64,000 bases of DNA, taken from Hoplostethus atlanticus (Eukaryota; Chordata; Actinopteri; Trachichthyiformes; Trachichthyidae). Of the stretch, positions 11,501-35,139 are shown piece by piece; within the stretch, counting starts at the first letter, position 1, and every line of letters begins with the position of its first letter. A program made the position numbers and the translations under genes. The stretch is taken from positions 248,001 to 312,000 of the forward strand of contig JAXDDX010000181.1 of the NCBI GenBank assembly GCA_034670405.1. The letters are read 5' to 3'. The notes beneath the pieces are model-generated. The model saw only the letters and a list, made by a program, of their open reading frames with translations. It was not told the origin of the DNA and made no database searches.

Positions 11501-14500
11501 CTCTCCTGCCTCAGTCCCTGGTCTAGAAACACTAGTATCTTCAAACCTAGTTTCAGTGCTGGCCTCAACCCTCACCCTGTCCCTTCCCCTGTCTTTTCCC
11601 CCAGATCTAACCCTACCCTCACCCACTGCCCTCACTCTTTCCTCTGCCCCAGTCCTTACTCTACCAGCACCAGGACCAAGTGCAGCTAGTAGCAGCAGAA
11701 ATAGAAGGTGGACTGAATGGTAGGATTTCCGGTAGGTAAAACGAGGACAAAGCCCAGAGGTCATCCTGGGACAGAAGTTGGAAAGGAGGAGAAAGTCCTG
11801 AAGTGGGTCTCTGAGTGAATGAAGGTCTCTGTATGACAGTGCAGGAAGGGGATGGCAGAATAGGTGTATTTATAGTGGGCGGTGATGACATTTGCATAGG
11901 AAGGGGTAAGGGGAGGCGTAGAGAACAATAGAGGGAGGGGTAGGGGTACAAATTAAAGTGTTTGAGATGGGGATCTACTTTGTGAGGAGGCTTAAGTGTG
12001 TGTGGTGGAGCACAAGATGGGTAAGGTGGATGTTGTGGTGTTTGGATTGTTCTGGCTTTCTCCCCTGTCCATTCCCACAGCATGAGGTGAGGAAGAGAGT
12101 CGACCTCATGTCGTGAAACTCCTCCACCCCCTCCCTCCAAATTCTCTTCCAACTCACAATAACTACTCTATCCTGCCCTGACCTCTTTGCATTTTCACTC
12201 CTCTCCTTTATCCATCCCTCCTTCTAAGAGATTCTTTATTATTAATCTTTGCTGATGAGAGATAGAAGACGGCTATTGTTAGGAGACAATTACAGTCAGA
12301 CTCAGCTATCCCACGTGCCTATCACAGCTTTAGTGAATGCATGATAACTCTTAGATGATCAACGTGAAAAAGTGTGTGAAAGTGACAAAAGTGCAGCCCT
12401 ATGTGTGGACACTTATGTGTGTCAAATGTGTGGTGAGAGCCGCAGCATGTGTGTGTGAACACGGGCATAGGACACTAACAGAATTGGTGTTGTCCCGCTG
12501 CGCAGCCGTGGCCTGATTCCTGTTCAGACAAACAGGTCACTTCCTTTTCGGGGGGGAGAGAGGGAGAGAGGGAGAGAGAGAGAGAGAGAGAGGAGGAAGG
12601 CTCAGCCCCCTTCATTCATATCAGCTATCCAGAGTAATGAGGCCTGACTGGACAATAGGGATTAACCAAGTTGGTACAGTGTAACAGACACTGGGGACAA
12701 ACAAGGCCTCTACTGTACAGACAGCCAACCTGCCCAAAGCCCTATTAAGAGAAGAAGAGACTGACAGATAGGGATGGATTGGTGGAAGGAGGTAGGAGAG
12801 AGGGAACGACTGAAGGGTAGACTTAAAGTAGGTCTGAGTAGTGTGACTATCATTTTCCAGGTAACCTAGGTGGTAAATGTGGCGGGATTAGAGCAGCAGA
12901 AACAAATGGTTGGAAGGAAGACAGAAGAGAAGTTTGTGTCTTATGAGAATAAGAACATTAAATATTGATTGATATTGTTCCATACTAACTAACCCATGAG
13001 CAACCACTGCCTCCCACCCCGGGGAAAATTGCAACACCGCAGAGCTCTCACACCCCTCTGGGAGAAATTCAGTGCCCTGGCTCATTAAAGCTGTCAATGG
13101 GTGAGACTACACCGCAAATGGCTCCCTGGGGAGTGACGAAAGGGGATAGGTTGGACTCATTACATACACAGTCCATACATGCAATCACTTAAGAGTTCCT
13201 GTGCTTACACACCACCTCAAGTGTTCCACCGAGAGTTAGAGGCTATAGGTTAACAGGATTTCAAGTAATGACAGCCTTGGAGGGTACTATTTGCTTTGCC
13301 AATCACTTGGTGGCAGGTATTTTTTGCTGCAACCAATTGTGGTAACCTAATTTAAGATGAATTCGAAGATGTAATTTCATTTTACATCTGCATGGAAATC
13401 CATTATTTTTTGCAGAGCACAGATCTACATAATTCGCTGTGAATGATTTCAGGTCTCAGTGAGAAACTCAATAAGAAACCCTGCAATAAGATTGTAATTG
13501 TTTGTCAGATTGTCAGTTTTTTGTTGTTTTTGGAGCCTTCATGTCCTCATCATCTTATTATTAGCATACAGTGATCAAAGTATCTCAAAATTGCTTCCTC
13601 GTTCTAAGGGTTTTTGTAAGGCAATCTAAATTAATCCATTTAGTAGTGTGACATATCAAGCCAGCACTGTTAACTGGGGCCTTCTAATCCACTTAGAGGT
13701 CAATCACTCACTTACTGTCACTTGTGCAAAATAAAGATCCATTTGGCATGTGTGTATGCTCTTTCTGGTCTGACTTTGAACTACTCAGAGTGAGTAGAAA
13801 TGTTTAGATTTGAGAAATGTAGTCATTGATGTCCTTCAAGTGCAACTCTTTGTTACCGCTGGCTATTCCATCAGCAGTTGAAAAGAAGCATTTTCAATTG
13901 GTTTGTTTTCCTCACCTTGAGGTTTCACTTTCATGTTATCATGATGTGTGATCTTCACGTGTGAAGGTCTGAATCATTGTTCACAAAGGTTTGTCTACGT
14001 GAACAAACCCAGAAGCACAACCACACTTTGCATGCATTTGATCAGTGTGTTCTAATCTCTAAATTAATCTCTTTGATAAATTCTAATTCCTCAATCCTCC
14101 TTCTGATCTAGGCTAGGCTGATGGCTCGCTGGTGTTATGATAATATGGGCTTTCAAGTGTATTTGTATGTGTGTATTTGGCTAAAACAAAATTGGTGTAG
14201 AAGATTGTGTTGGGTTAGAGTTGAGTAGATGAAACAAACACATGTACCCCCAGTTCAAATGGAGTTAAGAACTTAAACCACTACATACCAAAGGCTGCAG
14301 TGTGTCTTAACATTGCCCACTTTCATCTTTTTCCTCTTCCTGTCAGAGATCCCTGGCTTCCTGTCAGAGGAGGAGTGTCGTGTGGTGGTACAGCTGGCTC
14401 AGCTGAAGGGCCTGATGGAGAGCCAACCGACAGCACCCGGTGAGGGACAAGAGGAGTCAAACCAGCCCCTACTTTCACTCAGCACAGAGGAGGTGTTCAG

Positions 14501-14904
14501 TCTACTGGACCTGGACCAGGACGGGCTGCTGCAGAAGCAGGAGGTGACCAGGGGGAGACAAAACTGAAAAAGAGATCTATTGTAATCATGTGCCACACAG
14601 AAGGAGGAGGATGTAGGAGAAAAAGAAAAATTAAATCTTAAGTTATGAAAAACTATGTAAACTGCCAGTGATATGTATAATAGATTTTGTTATAGTGAAA
14701 AAAATGTCCTGGTCTGTCTTCCAGATTGTGAGTCACTCACGCTCTCGAGATGGGACCTGGTTGAGCCCAGACAACCTACGGCAGATACTCGCTGGCCTGG
14801 AGTCCTGCCCAGCAGGTAGGTGTGTGTGTGCGTTCATTACAAGAACAGCGTCAGTTAAGTTTTGGTGAAGTATTACAACACTTCACTCAACTATGACAAG
14901 AATT

Positions 14905-14943
<39 letters not shown>

Positions 14944-15577
14944 ATGGGATGTGTGTGTGCGTGTGCATGTTTGCCTATGTGTGTGTGTTTCCCCAGTGGT
15001 CCTTTTCTGGTAAGAGTAAGTAGCTGACGGGTGGCTGTGTTTGTGTGTAAGTCTTTGTGAGTGGCGAGGCCGGAAGAGGGGTGACACCACTCTGACCTGA
15101 TGCCGTAATGCCAGGCGTTGTACATGTCCCAGTCTGGATGTGTCTCATCATATCTCATTAAAATCTGATTATCCAACAGCCCTTTTCCTTAATTTTCCCC
15201 CGGATGCCCTGCACCCCCCCCCCCAACCTGCTCCTCCATTCACACACACTCTTTTGTTCCGCCTGCACCCCCAACCACTTCTTCTCCAGCACCACAGAGC
15301 TTTTGTTTCGGCGGCAGTCTCCCAGGGAGAGGGGGGGGTGCTTACTCAGCCGAGAGTAACAGCATACAGTTGCACATAGAGGAAAGCAATGGGGGGAAAA
15401 GAGAGGAGAGCTCTCATAGCCTACTGTACACCACAGTGCCCAAAATTTCAAGACTAAATTGATTTGGAACAGTGATAATGATGGTATGTAGCAAACAGAT
15501 TGCAAAATGCTACATGCTAAATTCAGAGGATTAAATCCCATTCATATCTTGAAGTTGCCTTGTAGTGTTGACAGTGT

Positions 15578-15617
<40 letters not shown>

Positions 15618-17479
15618 TGTGCGTGTTGCCTGACAGGCATGCTGACATTGGAGAAGTTTAGGTGTGTGTATGACGTGTCCCAGCGCGCTGGACAACAGCG
15701 GAGTGGGACGCTCCAGGGTCAGGTCAAACAGAGGAGCAAACATACGTGGCTTTACCAAGGCCCGGGATCACACCATGTGCTGCACACACTCAGGAACAGG
15801 TAACTACGCATGCCTTCACTTTAACATTCTCTCAGTAAACCATGCACTCGTAATTGGTAACATCTTTTTTTCTTTTTTTGCTGTCTTATATTCTAACTTA
15901 CTCAGAGTGACCCGTCTGACACGTCTACCTTCTCCTTTGGTTGAGCTGAGTGAGCCACTGCAGGTGATTCGCTACGAGCACGGAGGCTTCAGTAATGCTC
16001 ACCATGATAGCAGCCCCACCCACTCAGAGACTACCTGCGCGCACACACGACTAGCGGGAAACATATCTGCACTCACAGAGATCACCTGCAGGTGTGTGGG
16101 TTTTAATTTGGTTAAGTTTTTAATTTTTAAGAACTGTTTTAGTTTTTATTTAGTTTCAGTTTAGGCTTTTGTAGTTTTTTTTTGACAGGGACAAGCTTAA
16201 TTATCTCTGAATCAGGTTAGCCTTTTCTTTGGCCACTTTGGCTACGCTACACACTTCTGAAAATACGTTTTTTTTTAAATAAATGTCTTATTCATTGGTC
16301 TCATTCATTTGTAGATTGCCCATTTCTATTCTTACTATTCTTACTTAGATTTTACTGCCAAACTAGCACCATAAATATTCCAACAGTTCATACAAATTAG
16401 TACCTGTATTGTCTCCCCTTCCTTTTTCATCCCAGGTATCTCACTGTGTTATTCTACCTCAACGCTGTAGAGGAGGGTGGTGACACCACCTTTCCTGTGG
16501 CGGACAATCGCACCTATGAAGAGGAGGTGAGTGCTCTCACAGCCCATGGTCATGAACCAGCAAGTCTTTTTTTTCTTTTACCACTGTACCATTTTGAAAT
16601 GATGTCAAATACACATGCCCTCAATGCTGCTGATATCCTGCAGACAGTGATGACCTGTGACAAGGAATCTGATACTTAAGTGAATATCAAGTTCCATTAC
16701 AAAGGATTAGACACAGGCTGTTTAATGTTTTGTATGTCCTAGGCACTGGTCCAAGATGGAGTTGATCTTACAGACACCCAGGAGACATGTGGCAGGGGGA
16801 ACCTGAGGGTGAACCCCGCGGCTGGGACAGCTCTCCTCTGGTACAACCACCTTTCTGATGGTAGAGGTACGGATAGGAGGCTTCAACTATACCCTTTTCA
16901 TACACACAACCTGGGGATATTACAGTATGTTTATCTGGGTCCATCATATGTAGGAGGAAATTCACACCAAACTTCGCACACAGGAATGTCCCATGCCACT
17001 ATAATTTACGCCAGACCACAGACAGACCGACACACAGAAGTGTACTTTGTTATTCAACACTTCTCTGTGGGTGGTCACCTTTCGGCAGTATCTGCCATTT
17101 TCATCCCAAAATCGATCACCCACATGAATCAACCCAGATCCAAACCAGGGTTGTCAACCCTTACATGCTGACATTCAATCCGGTAACTATAGGTAGGTAA
17201 CCCGGGTCACTAGTCACCTCATTCTTACTCACTGTTCGTCTTCTCCCTCTCCTGTCTTCCCCAGGTTGGATGGGCGAACTTGATGAGTACTCCCTCCATG
17301 GAGACTGCCCAGTCAGCCGTGGGGTAAAGTGGGTGGCCAACAGCTGGGTAAATGTGGACCCAGACCATCAGCAGCAGGCCCGCTACCAGAGACTAGTGAC
17401 CCACAGGCAGCAAGCTAAGTCAGGCATGGAGGAGCAGTACCACCCACTCTCTCACAGTGACCTCCACCAAGACCTATAG
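8548..17479 (+). CDS. p4htm: Transmembrane prolyl 4-hydroxylase, 9 coding exons, 507 aa
   Basis: Coding exons: 8548-8922, 9183-9264, 14347-14543, 14725-14815, 15637-15799, 15906-16091, 16436-16526, 16743-16866, 17265-17479; all phases close. The enzyme is a 2-oxoglutarate/Fe(II) dioxygenase of the ER membrane that hydroxylates HIF-alpha-type prolines. Residues 48-72 form the signal-anchor membrane segment. Residues 207-218 ([12 protein letters not shown]) are a canonical EF-hand loop, characteristic of P4HTM. The catalytic part shows the iron ligands H335-H-D337 and H448 (SLHGDC) and the 2-oxoglutarate-binding lysine K458 (RGVKW). Conserved blocks include [16 protein letters not shown] and FPVADNRTY. 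The length is close to the human protein (about 502 aa). Intron 2 (9265-14346) holds a complete sFRP gene on the other strand. The start has no better upstream ATG in frame. Confidence 0.95.
9627..9632 (-). terminator. szl: Candidate polyadenylation signal of the sFRP gene
   Basis: ATTAAA on the minus strand, about 210 bases after the stop codon. It is a single weak motif in AT-rich sequence. Confidence 0.3.
9843..11764 (-). CDS. szl: Secreted frizzled-related protein, sizzled-type, 4 exons, 382 aa, nested in p4htm intron 2
   Basis: Exons in transcript order: 11764-11202, 10642-10464, 10389-10303, 10162-9843; phases close to a TAG stop. A signal peptide (core [12 protein letters not shown], residues 19-30) is followed by an unusual Arg/Gly/Glu-rich linker (about 34-120). 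The frizzled cysteine-rich domain covers C122-C231 with all ten expected cysteines ([27 protein letters not shown]), plus an extra C210. The C-terminal netrin-like module begins at CRDCELEE and ends RKWKHHRC. The DC-LETFC-DF join and the KWKHH-C end fit my memory of sizzled better than SFRP1/2/5, but crescent-type is possible. Sizzled inhibits BMP1/Tolloid proteases and so stabilises Chordin; sFRPs in general bind Wnts. The family call is firm, the subtype less so. Confidence 0.85.
11867..11875 (-). promoter_or_regulatory. szl: TATA box of the nested sFRP gene
   Basis: CTATAAATA on the minus strand, about 103 bases upstream of the start codon, with a GC-box-like CCGCCC just upstream (plus strand GGGCGG at 11877-11882). 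The spacing would leave a 5'UTR of roughly 70 bases. The gene thus has its own promoter inside the p4htm intron. Confidence 0.6.
11883..14346. other. Remainder of p4htm intron 2, upstream of the nested sFRP gene
   Basis: No exon was recognised. It holds a GA-rich stretch (12550-12600) and otherwise unique-looking AT-rich sequence. Proximal regulatory elements of the minus-strand sFRP gene could lie in the first part, but I cannot point to specific sites. Confidence 0.4.
14909..14942. repeat. (GT)n microsatellite in p4htm intron 4
   Basis: A pure GT array of about 34 bp, 94 bases after the exon-4 donor. That donor already reads GTAGG followed by GT repeats. Confidence 0.9.
15579..15614. repeat. 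(GT)n microsatellite next to the p4htm exon 5 acceptor
   Basis: A GT array ends about 22 bases before the acceptor TGACAG at 15636. Only a short pyrimidine-poor stretch separates the two. Confidence 0.9.
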
Positions 17480-20100
17480 CCAGGCCTACAGATATTTTCA
17501 TGAAGAGGAAAAGCTGCTGTAATATTAAAATTGAATCAATCTTGCATCATAGTCTGTCAAGCCAATGAGGCCCAGCAGGCCAAATGCTGTAGTCAAACTG
17601 AAATTTGCACATAGGCACTCAAAATAGTATCTGAGAAATCTTTTCCTATCATTAAGTCCATCTTGCACTGCAATATGTCCATGAAGCTCCTGGTTGGATA
17701 TCTGTCACCAACACCTAATACTGAAGTCACTCTCACTAGGCAATTTTTGTGATTTTTAACAGGGGACTGTGGTGGGTAGATGCATTGGTTTCCTCACAAT
17801 TCCTTTAAGATTTATATATAACAAGGAGGTATGAATTTAATAATTTATGTTATCCTCTGAAAACACACGTTAAAGGAAATCTCAGAATAGTAAGAAAGCA
17901 GTAGCTACTATGTTCTGAGTTTGAAAAGATGCAAGTGTGTCTAAGGGATAAGCCTGCTTAGCTGCCTTCCATTTAGGTTTATTAGAGATCTACCCCTGTT
18001 GCAGGTTAGTGTTATTTTATTGGGCAAAATGAAAGCCTTCTGTTACGAGCCACATCCCAATATTCATCTGTGAATGCCTTCCTGAGGGAAGTTCTGTGAG
18101 ATCTTCTATGTCTGCTCTGTTTTATACGTATTACTTCCAGTGTTATGAGGTTTTTTCATGAAATGTTATTTACTATGGATGTGCCAGACCTAAAGCACAT
18201 CCAACATTATCTTAGACCAGACTAAACTTAAGTCGATTTGGACTGTCACTTTGGATCTGGGAAGCTAGTCCTTCAGGTGTAATTTAAATGTACATCTTTT
18301 GGTTTTCCAATTTTTGCTTTACTTTTCTCATAACTCAAACGCAATTTTTTTGTCTATGTATTTATTTGGGTGTTATTTATTGAGACTATTTGATAATTTA
18401 AATTGATGGAATGCATATTTATTACAGCTTGATGTTGCACTGAATCTATCACTATATTTTATTGTATATATTCTGTGTTATCAAAAATAGGCTATTAAAA
18501 AGTGTTTTATTAGCGGTCTTGTGAACATTCCTTCATGCGATTTTTGATTTTAAAAGCCTGCTGGCTGGACATGGCTATTAAAATGCGTTATTGTCCGCTA
18601 GATGTCGCCCAATGTCAACTAAAACACTCAAATCTCCTTCATACAGTAACCGTAATCTGTGGGCTAGATCACCAATTGCTATATGCTCTGTATCCTGCCT
18701 GCTGTGTACTGATATTGACTATGTGATTGAGCATGAGAAGAAGTCAATAGCCTACATCAAACCAAGTAGTCTATATCATATTAGTTAAATCTGATTAAAT
18801 TACAGTAATTCGTTTAAAAATTGTTGTCATATTATGTAATATATGAAAATATTCCGAGAACCTCTTACCGGGAAGAGATCGTCATGTGTGGCGTTCGTCG
18901 TCTACAGGCCCGTGAGATCATCATCATCGTCATCATTAACCCCACCAGCACCATGCCCGCTTCACTTACTTAGCTATCCCGTTTAAAGCCTATAGGGTCC
19001 AACGTTGCTGTGGCAGCACACTTGTGAATGACTTAAAGTGGCAAGCTTATGCTAGAGGCTGTGACAAATGGTATTCATTAAAAAAAATGCGAGACCTATG
19101 TGAATACTAAAAAATCCTCTACACACAATGACAACTCAGACAATTTACAGTATGATGCAGTCTCAGTAGCTTTCAGTCCATTTTTGGCGAGAATAAATTG
19201 TTTGGTAATATGTTTGAGCTACACCTGCATATGTGTGTGTCACGTGGTACCATCACATACGAAAAAATCCCCTCTTTCTCGAGCTGTAGCGTTTCGTTCT
19301 TATACGTCGTTCAAGGGGCGCGGGGACATTGTAAGGGCACTACAAAACTCCGACCCCTGCACTCGGTGCTTGTAATTTTGGTGATGTAGGAATTTAAACC
19401 TCTTCTACTCTTACACCCTATTGTAAATCTCTGACATTAGAGCGTCACCTAAGCGCCTAAAATATATTTTTAACCTTCAAAAGTCAAAGTCAACTGATCA
19501 CGCACGGACTTCCAGCTACGCCATGTTTCACACATCACCTTTACACCTGGGAGCTAATCGGTACAACTACTCTTCAAGTGAGCATGTGGGGATGTGCCTT
19601 GCTCAAGAGCAACTCGATGCTAGTTCATGAGGGAGGGAAGAGCATTAGTCATTCACTTTAATTTCCCCAGTGGGTCCGGCCATTTGAAATGACGACCACC
19701 AGCCCACTTCTCTAGCCTCTAGAGCTTTCAGACCACAGACCGCCACTTATTGAATGTTTTGTTCTCTGTCTAACAGTGGCGAAGAGAGAAAAACTGATCG
19801 GAATAGTGCATCTTACGCATTATCTAATGGTCTTTACGTCTAGTGAAGCAACAGTGAATTTATCGAATACATATAGGCTATCCTGCACTCCCCCCCCCCC
19901 GGGAGCCTCTTCAAGGACCCCTCGGCGATCACCCCCCCCAAATGTACTAATAAGCAGAGCAATAGCCCACCTGCTCTGAGCATTTGTCTGCAGTTTGTAT
20001 GATTTGAGGTCAAGGGCGTCTGCGGTCTACCCATCCTTGTAATGCGCTGCTTTATGCTGTGCGTGGTGAGTGGATTCCTGACGTGTGCTGCTGATGCTGT
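17480..20100. other. p4htm 3'UTR and intergenic sequence before slc6a8
   Basis: The first kilobase is AT-rich and fits a 3'UTR. Beyond about 18.5 kb no exon, RNA gene or clear repeat was recognised. CpG density rises locally at 19240-19340. Confidence 0.4.
18494..18499 (+). terminator. p4htm: Candidate p4htm polyadenylation signal
   Basis: ATTAAA about 1 kb after the stop codon, followed by GT-rich sequence (AGTGTTTTATT and CTTGTGAAC). It would give a 3'UTR of about 1.0 kb. A second ATTAAA lies near 18580. Confidence 0.4.
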
Positions 20101-20120
20101 GCACCCCGCACTCGGCTCGG

Positions 20121-20163
20121 ATTAGCCAATCACGTCGCTGGCTGGCTGGAGGAGGCGGGGGAG
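20121..20163 (+). promoter_or_regulatory. slc6a8: CCAAT box and GC box of the putative slc6a8 promoter
   Basis: ATTAGCCAATCA at 20121-20132 is a good NF-Y site. The GC box GAGGCGGGGG lies at 20152-20161 in a CpG-rich stretch (about 20100-20250). These sit about 550-590 bases before the first ATG. The transcription start itself is not placed. Confidence 0.45.
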
Positions 20164-20711
20164 CGTTGGTCACGGCCAAGGGACTGGGGACCGCAACCAA
20201 AAGCAGATCCCATTCTCCGTCTGAAGGACCTAACCGGCACACGGCATCACGTAGTTTCTTTTGGCTAGACAATTAAGAAAGACCTACACCCCTAGGCGTA
20301 CTATCATTTTCATTTAACTGTCATCCATGAGATTCTTCAGGCTTACCTTCAAGTGCTTCGTCGACTGCTTTTGATTCCCCCCTCTCAACGGCTAAACTGA
20401 CCGTGGCGCTTTGTACATATTCCATCTCTTGCTGAGGGTTTCCAACGCGTGATAATCACAAAACTGCGATTTTTTAATCAAGAAGTTGAAATAACAAACC
20501 TAAAAAATAAAAAAGAGACAACTGGAGAACTGCCTACTAGCCAACTAACGTTACACCTCTCTGTCTGGGACCCATTGGGTACCTTGTTAGCTAGGTACGT
20601 TTATATTAGCCAGCAGCAACACTCGGCTAAACCAACACAGCCGGCTTGCTTTTTAATCTGAATACCGGTAACGAAATAATCCAAATTATTTTTGTGCTGC
20701 TATCCAAGAGT

Positions 20712-32671
<11,960 letters not shown>

Positions 32672-33165
32672 TCAGCTGAGCCCAACAGAACACAGAGCCA
32701 AGGTTGCCCTTATACATACACACGCACACGCACACACACACACAATACTGAAAATGCATGCACGCTGGAAGGTCACGCAGATCAATCACACACAATCACA
32801 CTCTCACAGCTGTGGAAAAGCCCTGGACAAATGGACCAAAGATGAGATGGGAGAAGAACTGAAACACACACATACTATCAACACAGGCTGGCATTTCCTC
32901 TGCTCTGCTTTCTGACTCTCTACCTCGCCGCCTCTCCCTCGCCTTTCTGCTCCCTGCCTTAGTGCTGTCCCGTCCTGTTTCGTCCTGTGAGTGTGACGTG
33001 GTGTCCAGTGTAACTGCAATATCTTGCCTTCTCTCTCACCTCCCTGCCTGGGTTACTTCCTTGCCCAGCCCCATCCATCTCAAGCCATCATGCCATTCGG
33101 TGCTGAATGAATGTAAACTTAAAAGAAACTCAAAAGATTCTGACAAATTCTCTAAACGAAAGACC

Positions 33166-33494
<329 letters not shown>

Positions 33495-33859
33495 AGCCTG
33501 AGATGGCGTGTGTTGGAGCATGGTAGTGGTGTCTTATCTTGCTCTTCATTTAACACTACCTTTAGCCAGTGTTTTCTACCATCTGTATTCTTGTTGTATC
33601 AGCTGTACAAAAATAACCTCCATTTGTAAAATTCAAAAAAGACAATGCATCACCACTTCCAGTTGTGTGTTAATAACTAACTTAAGTATCCATTGTATCG
33701 TAGGGGTCTGTAAATCAGTGTTAACAATATTGGGAGGGGATGATGATCAGTATTTCCACCTTAAGAGGAGGAGAGAAACTTCTGAATGAATGGTAACAGA
33801 AAGAAGGAGGTAGAGATCTGGGGAGGGGAGAGAGCTTAATGCCATGTCAAGAAAGAAGC

Positions 33860-33865
33860 AATAAA
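33860..33865 (+). terminator. slc6a8: slc6a8 polyadenylation signal
   Basis: AATAAA about 1.19 kb after the slc6a8 stop. It implies cleavage near 33875-33890, with a microsatellite and a MITE inside the 3'UTR. Confidence 0.6.
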
Positions 33866-33898
33866 TGACAAGATGGAAACTACGTATTGTCATGGTTC

Positions 33899-33908
33899 TT
33901 TATTTATT
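33899..33908 (-). terminator. slc26a6: slc26a6 polyadenylation signals (overlapping pair)
   Basis: The plus strand TTTATTTATT gives two overlapping AATAAA hexamers on the minus strand, about 1.23 kb beyond the slc26a6 stop codon. They lie only 33 bases from the slc6a8 signal on the other strand. Confidence 0.55.
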
Positions 33909-35139
33909 TACAACTCAAACTAAAATTAAATTCATAAAATATAGATATTTACAGATAGTACTGTGGCTCAATCACTTACAAGCAACTAAAATGTTATACC
34001 ACTACAAACCTCTATAAAAATCCAAGCTCATGGTATAATCATGCTTTATAAAGCCATTGTAGAGTAACACTTTATTTACTTTACTTCATAGAACACTTAA
34101 TTTCACTTTTGGCTTGAAGTGAGCATAACATGCACTGACAAACAAGAAATGTGTTCCATTGTTTATAACACTTGATAGTGTTTACATTGGAGTGTAATGG
34201 CAGATTTGAGGGCATTCACTCCTTGTAACGCAAATAAATGCAGTACAAAATAATACAATGTTCATACATACAGTATATTACAATACTATGTGTTCACAAC
34301 ATCTGCCATCTGACTGATCGGTTATGACAGCAGATGATCCTTTGATACAAGATCCCTGAAATAGAAGGGAGCCTAGCAAGATGTCAGAGGCATCAGATGT
34401 GTGAACAGCGACTATAAATACGCACAAGCTTAGTGTTTAAAAGCTATTGTTCTTTTCAAACACAAGCCCAATTACACAATATATGCTATTTGCGTCAATC
34501 TTGTAGGCTGTTGTGGTGAATGAGAGAAAATGTGACGATAAGGAAGGTTATTCTCCCCTTCCCAGGGTGCCCAGCCAAACCAGGTGAATGACAAACATTG
34601 CCCTAAGTTATTCATTGTACAAGGCGTTTTGTTTTCCCTCAGTAAAGGTAACAGGGTGGCAGACTGCATTGGCTCAAGAGAATATAGATTGATAGACAGA
34701 CACACACAAAGGCGCGCACACACACACATATACATACGCACATTTTGGCCCATCTGTTCACAACCACACCTCTCACATATGAGTCTCAGTTTCCCTTTAC
34801 AGTCAACCTCTCACTCGCTCTCTACTCTCTACCACAGGCTATAAATACAGACTCCTATTAGTCCAGTGCTACATTCTCCCACTCAACCCCCCTTCCCTGT
34901 CTCTCTGCAGTGACGTATTGCTGGCTATCTCATTAGACAATATCATAAAAAGCCTGTTGCCAAAGCAACGGCTCTGTATATCTCTATGGCAACCAGCCGC
35001 CATGTCATAGTGGTGCATTCTCCCCCAGTGAGGGGGAGGAGACAAGGACAACCAATAGGGAGGTAGAGAACAGCCAGCAGGTCTAAGAGGAGGAGGATGA
35101 GGAAGATGGCGAGAGGAGGGACGGTCTGACCCCTGTTGG
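33909..35139 (-). other. slc26a6: Predicted slc26a6 3'UTR
   Basis: The stretch lies between the stop codon and the minus-strand AATAAA pair. It has no other exon-like sequence. It is AT-rich with a short CA tract near 34700-34735. Confidence 0.45.

Noticed and set aside
11321-11723. Two plus-strand frames of about 120 aa across the sFRP first exon
   Set aside because: Antisense shadows of a GC-rich coding exon; no domain or codon pattern of their own.
11661-12152. 163-aa minus-strand frame just upstream of the sFRP start
   Set aside because: It spans the TATA box and the 5' flank, is Pro/Ser/His-rich without family similarity, and is in a different frame from the sFRP exon.
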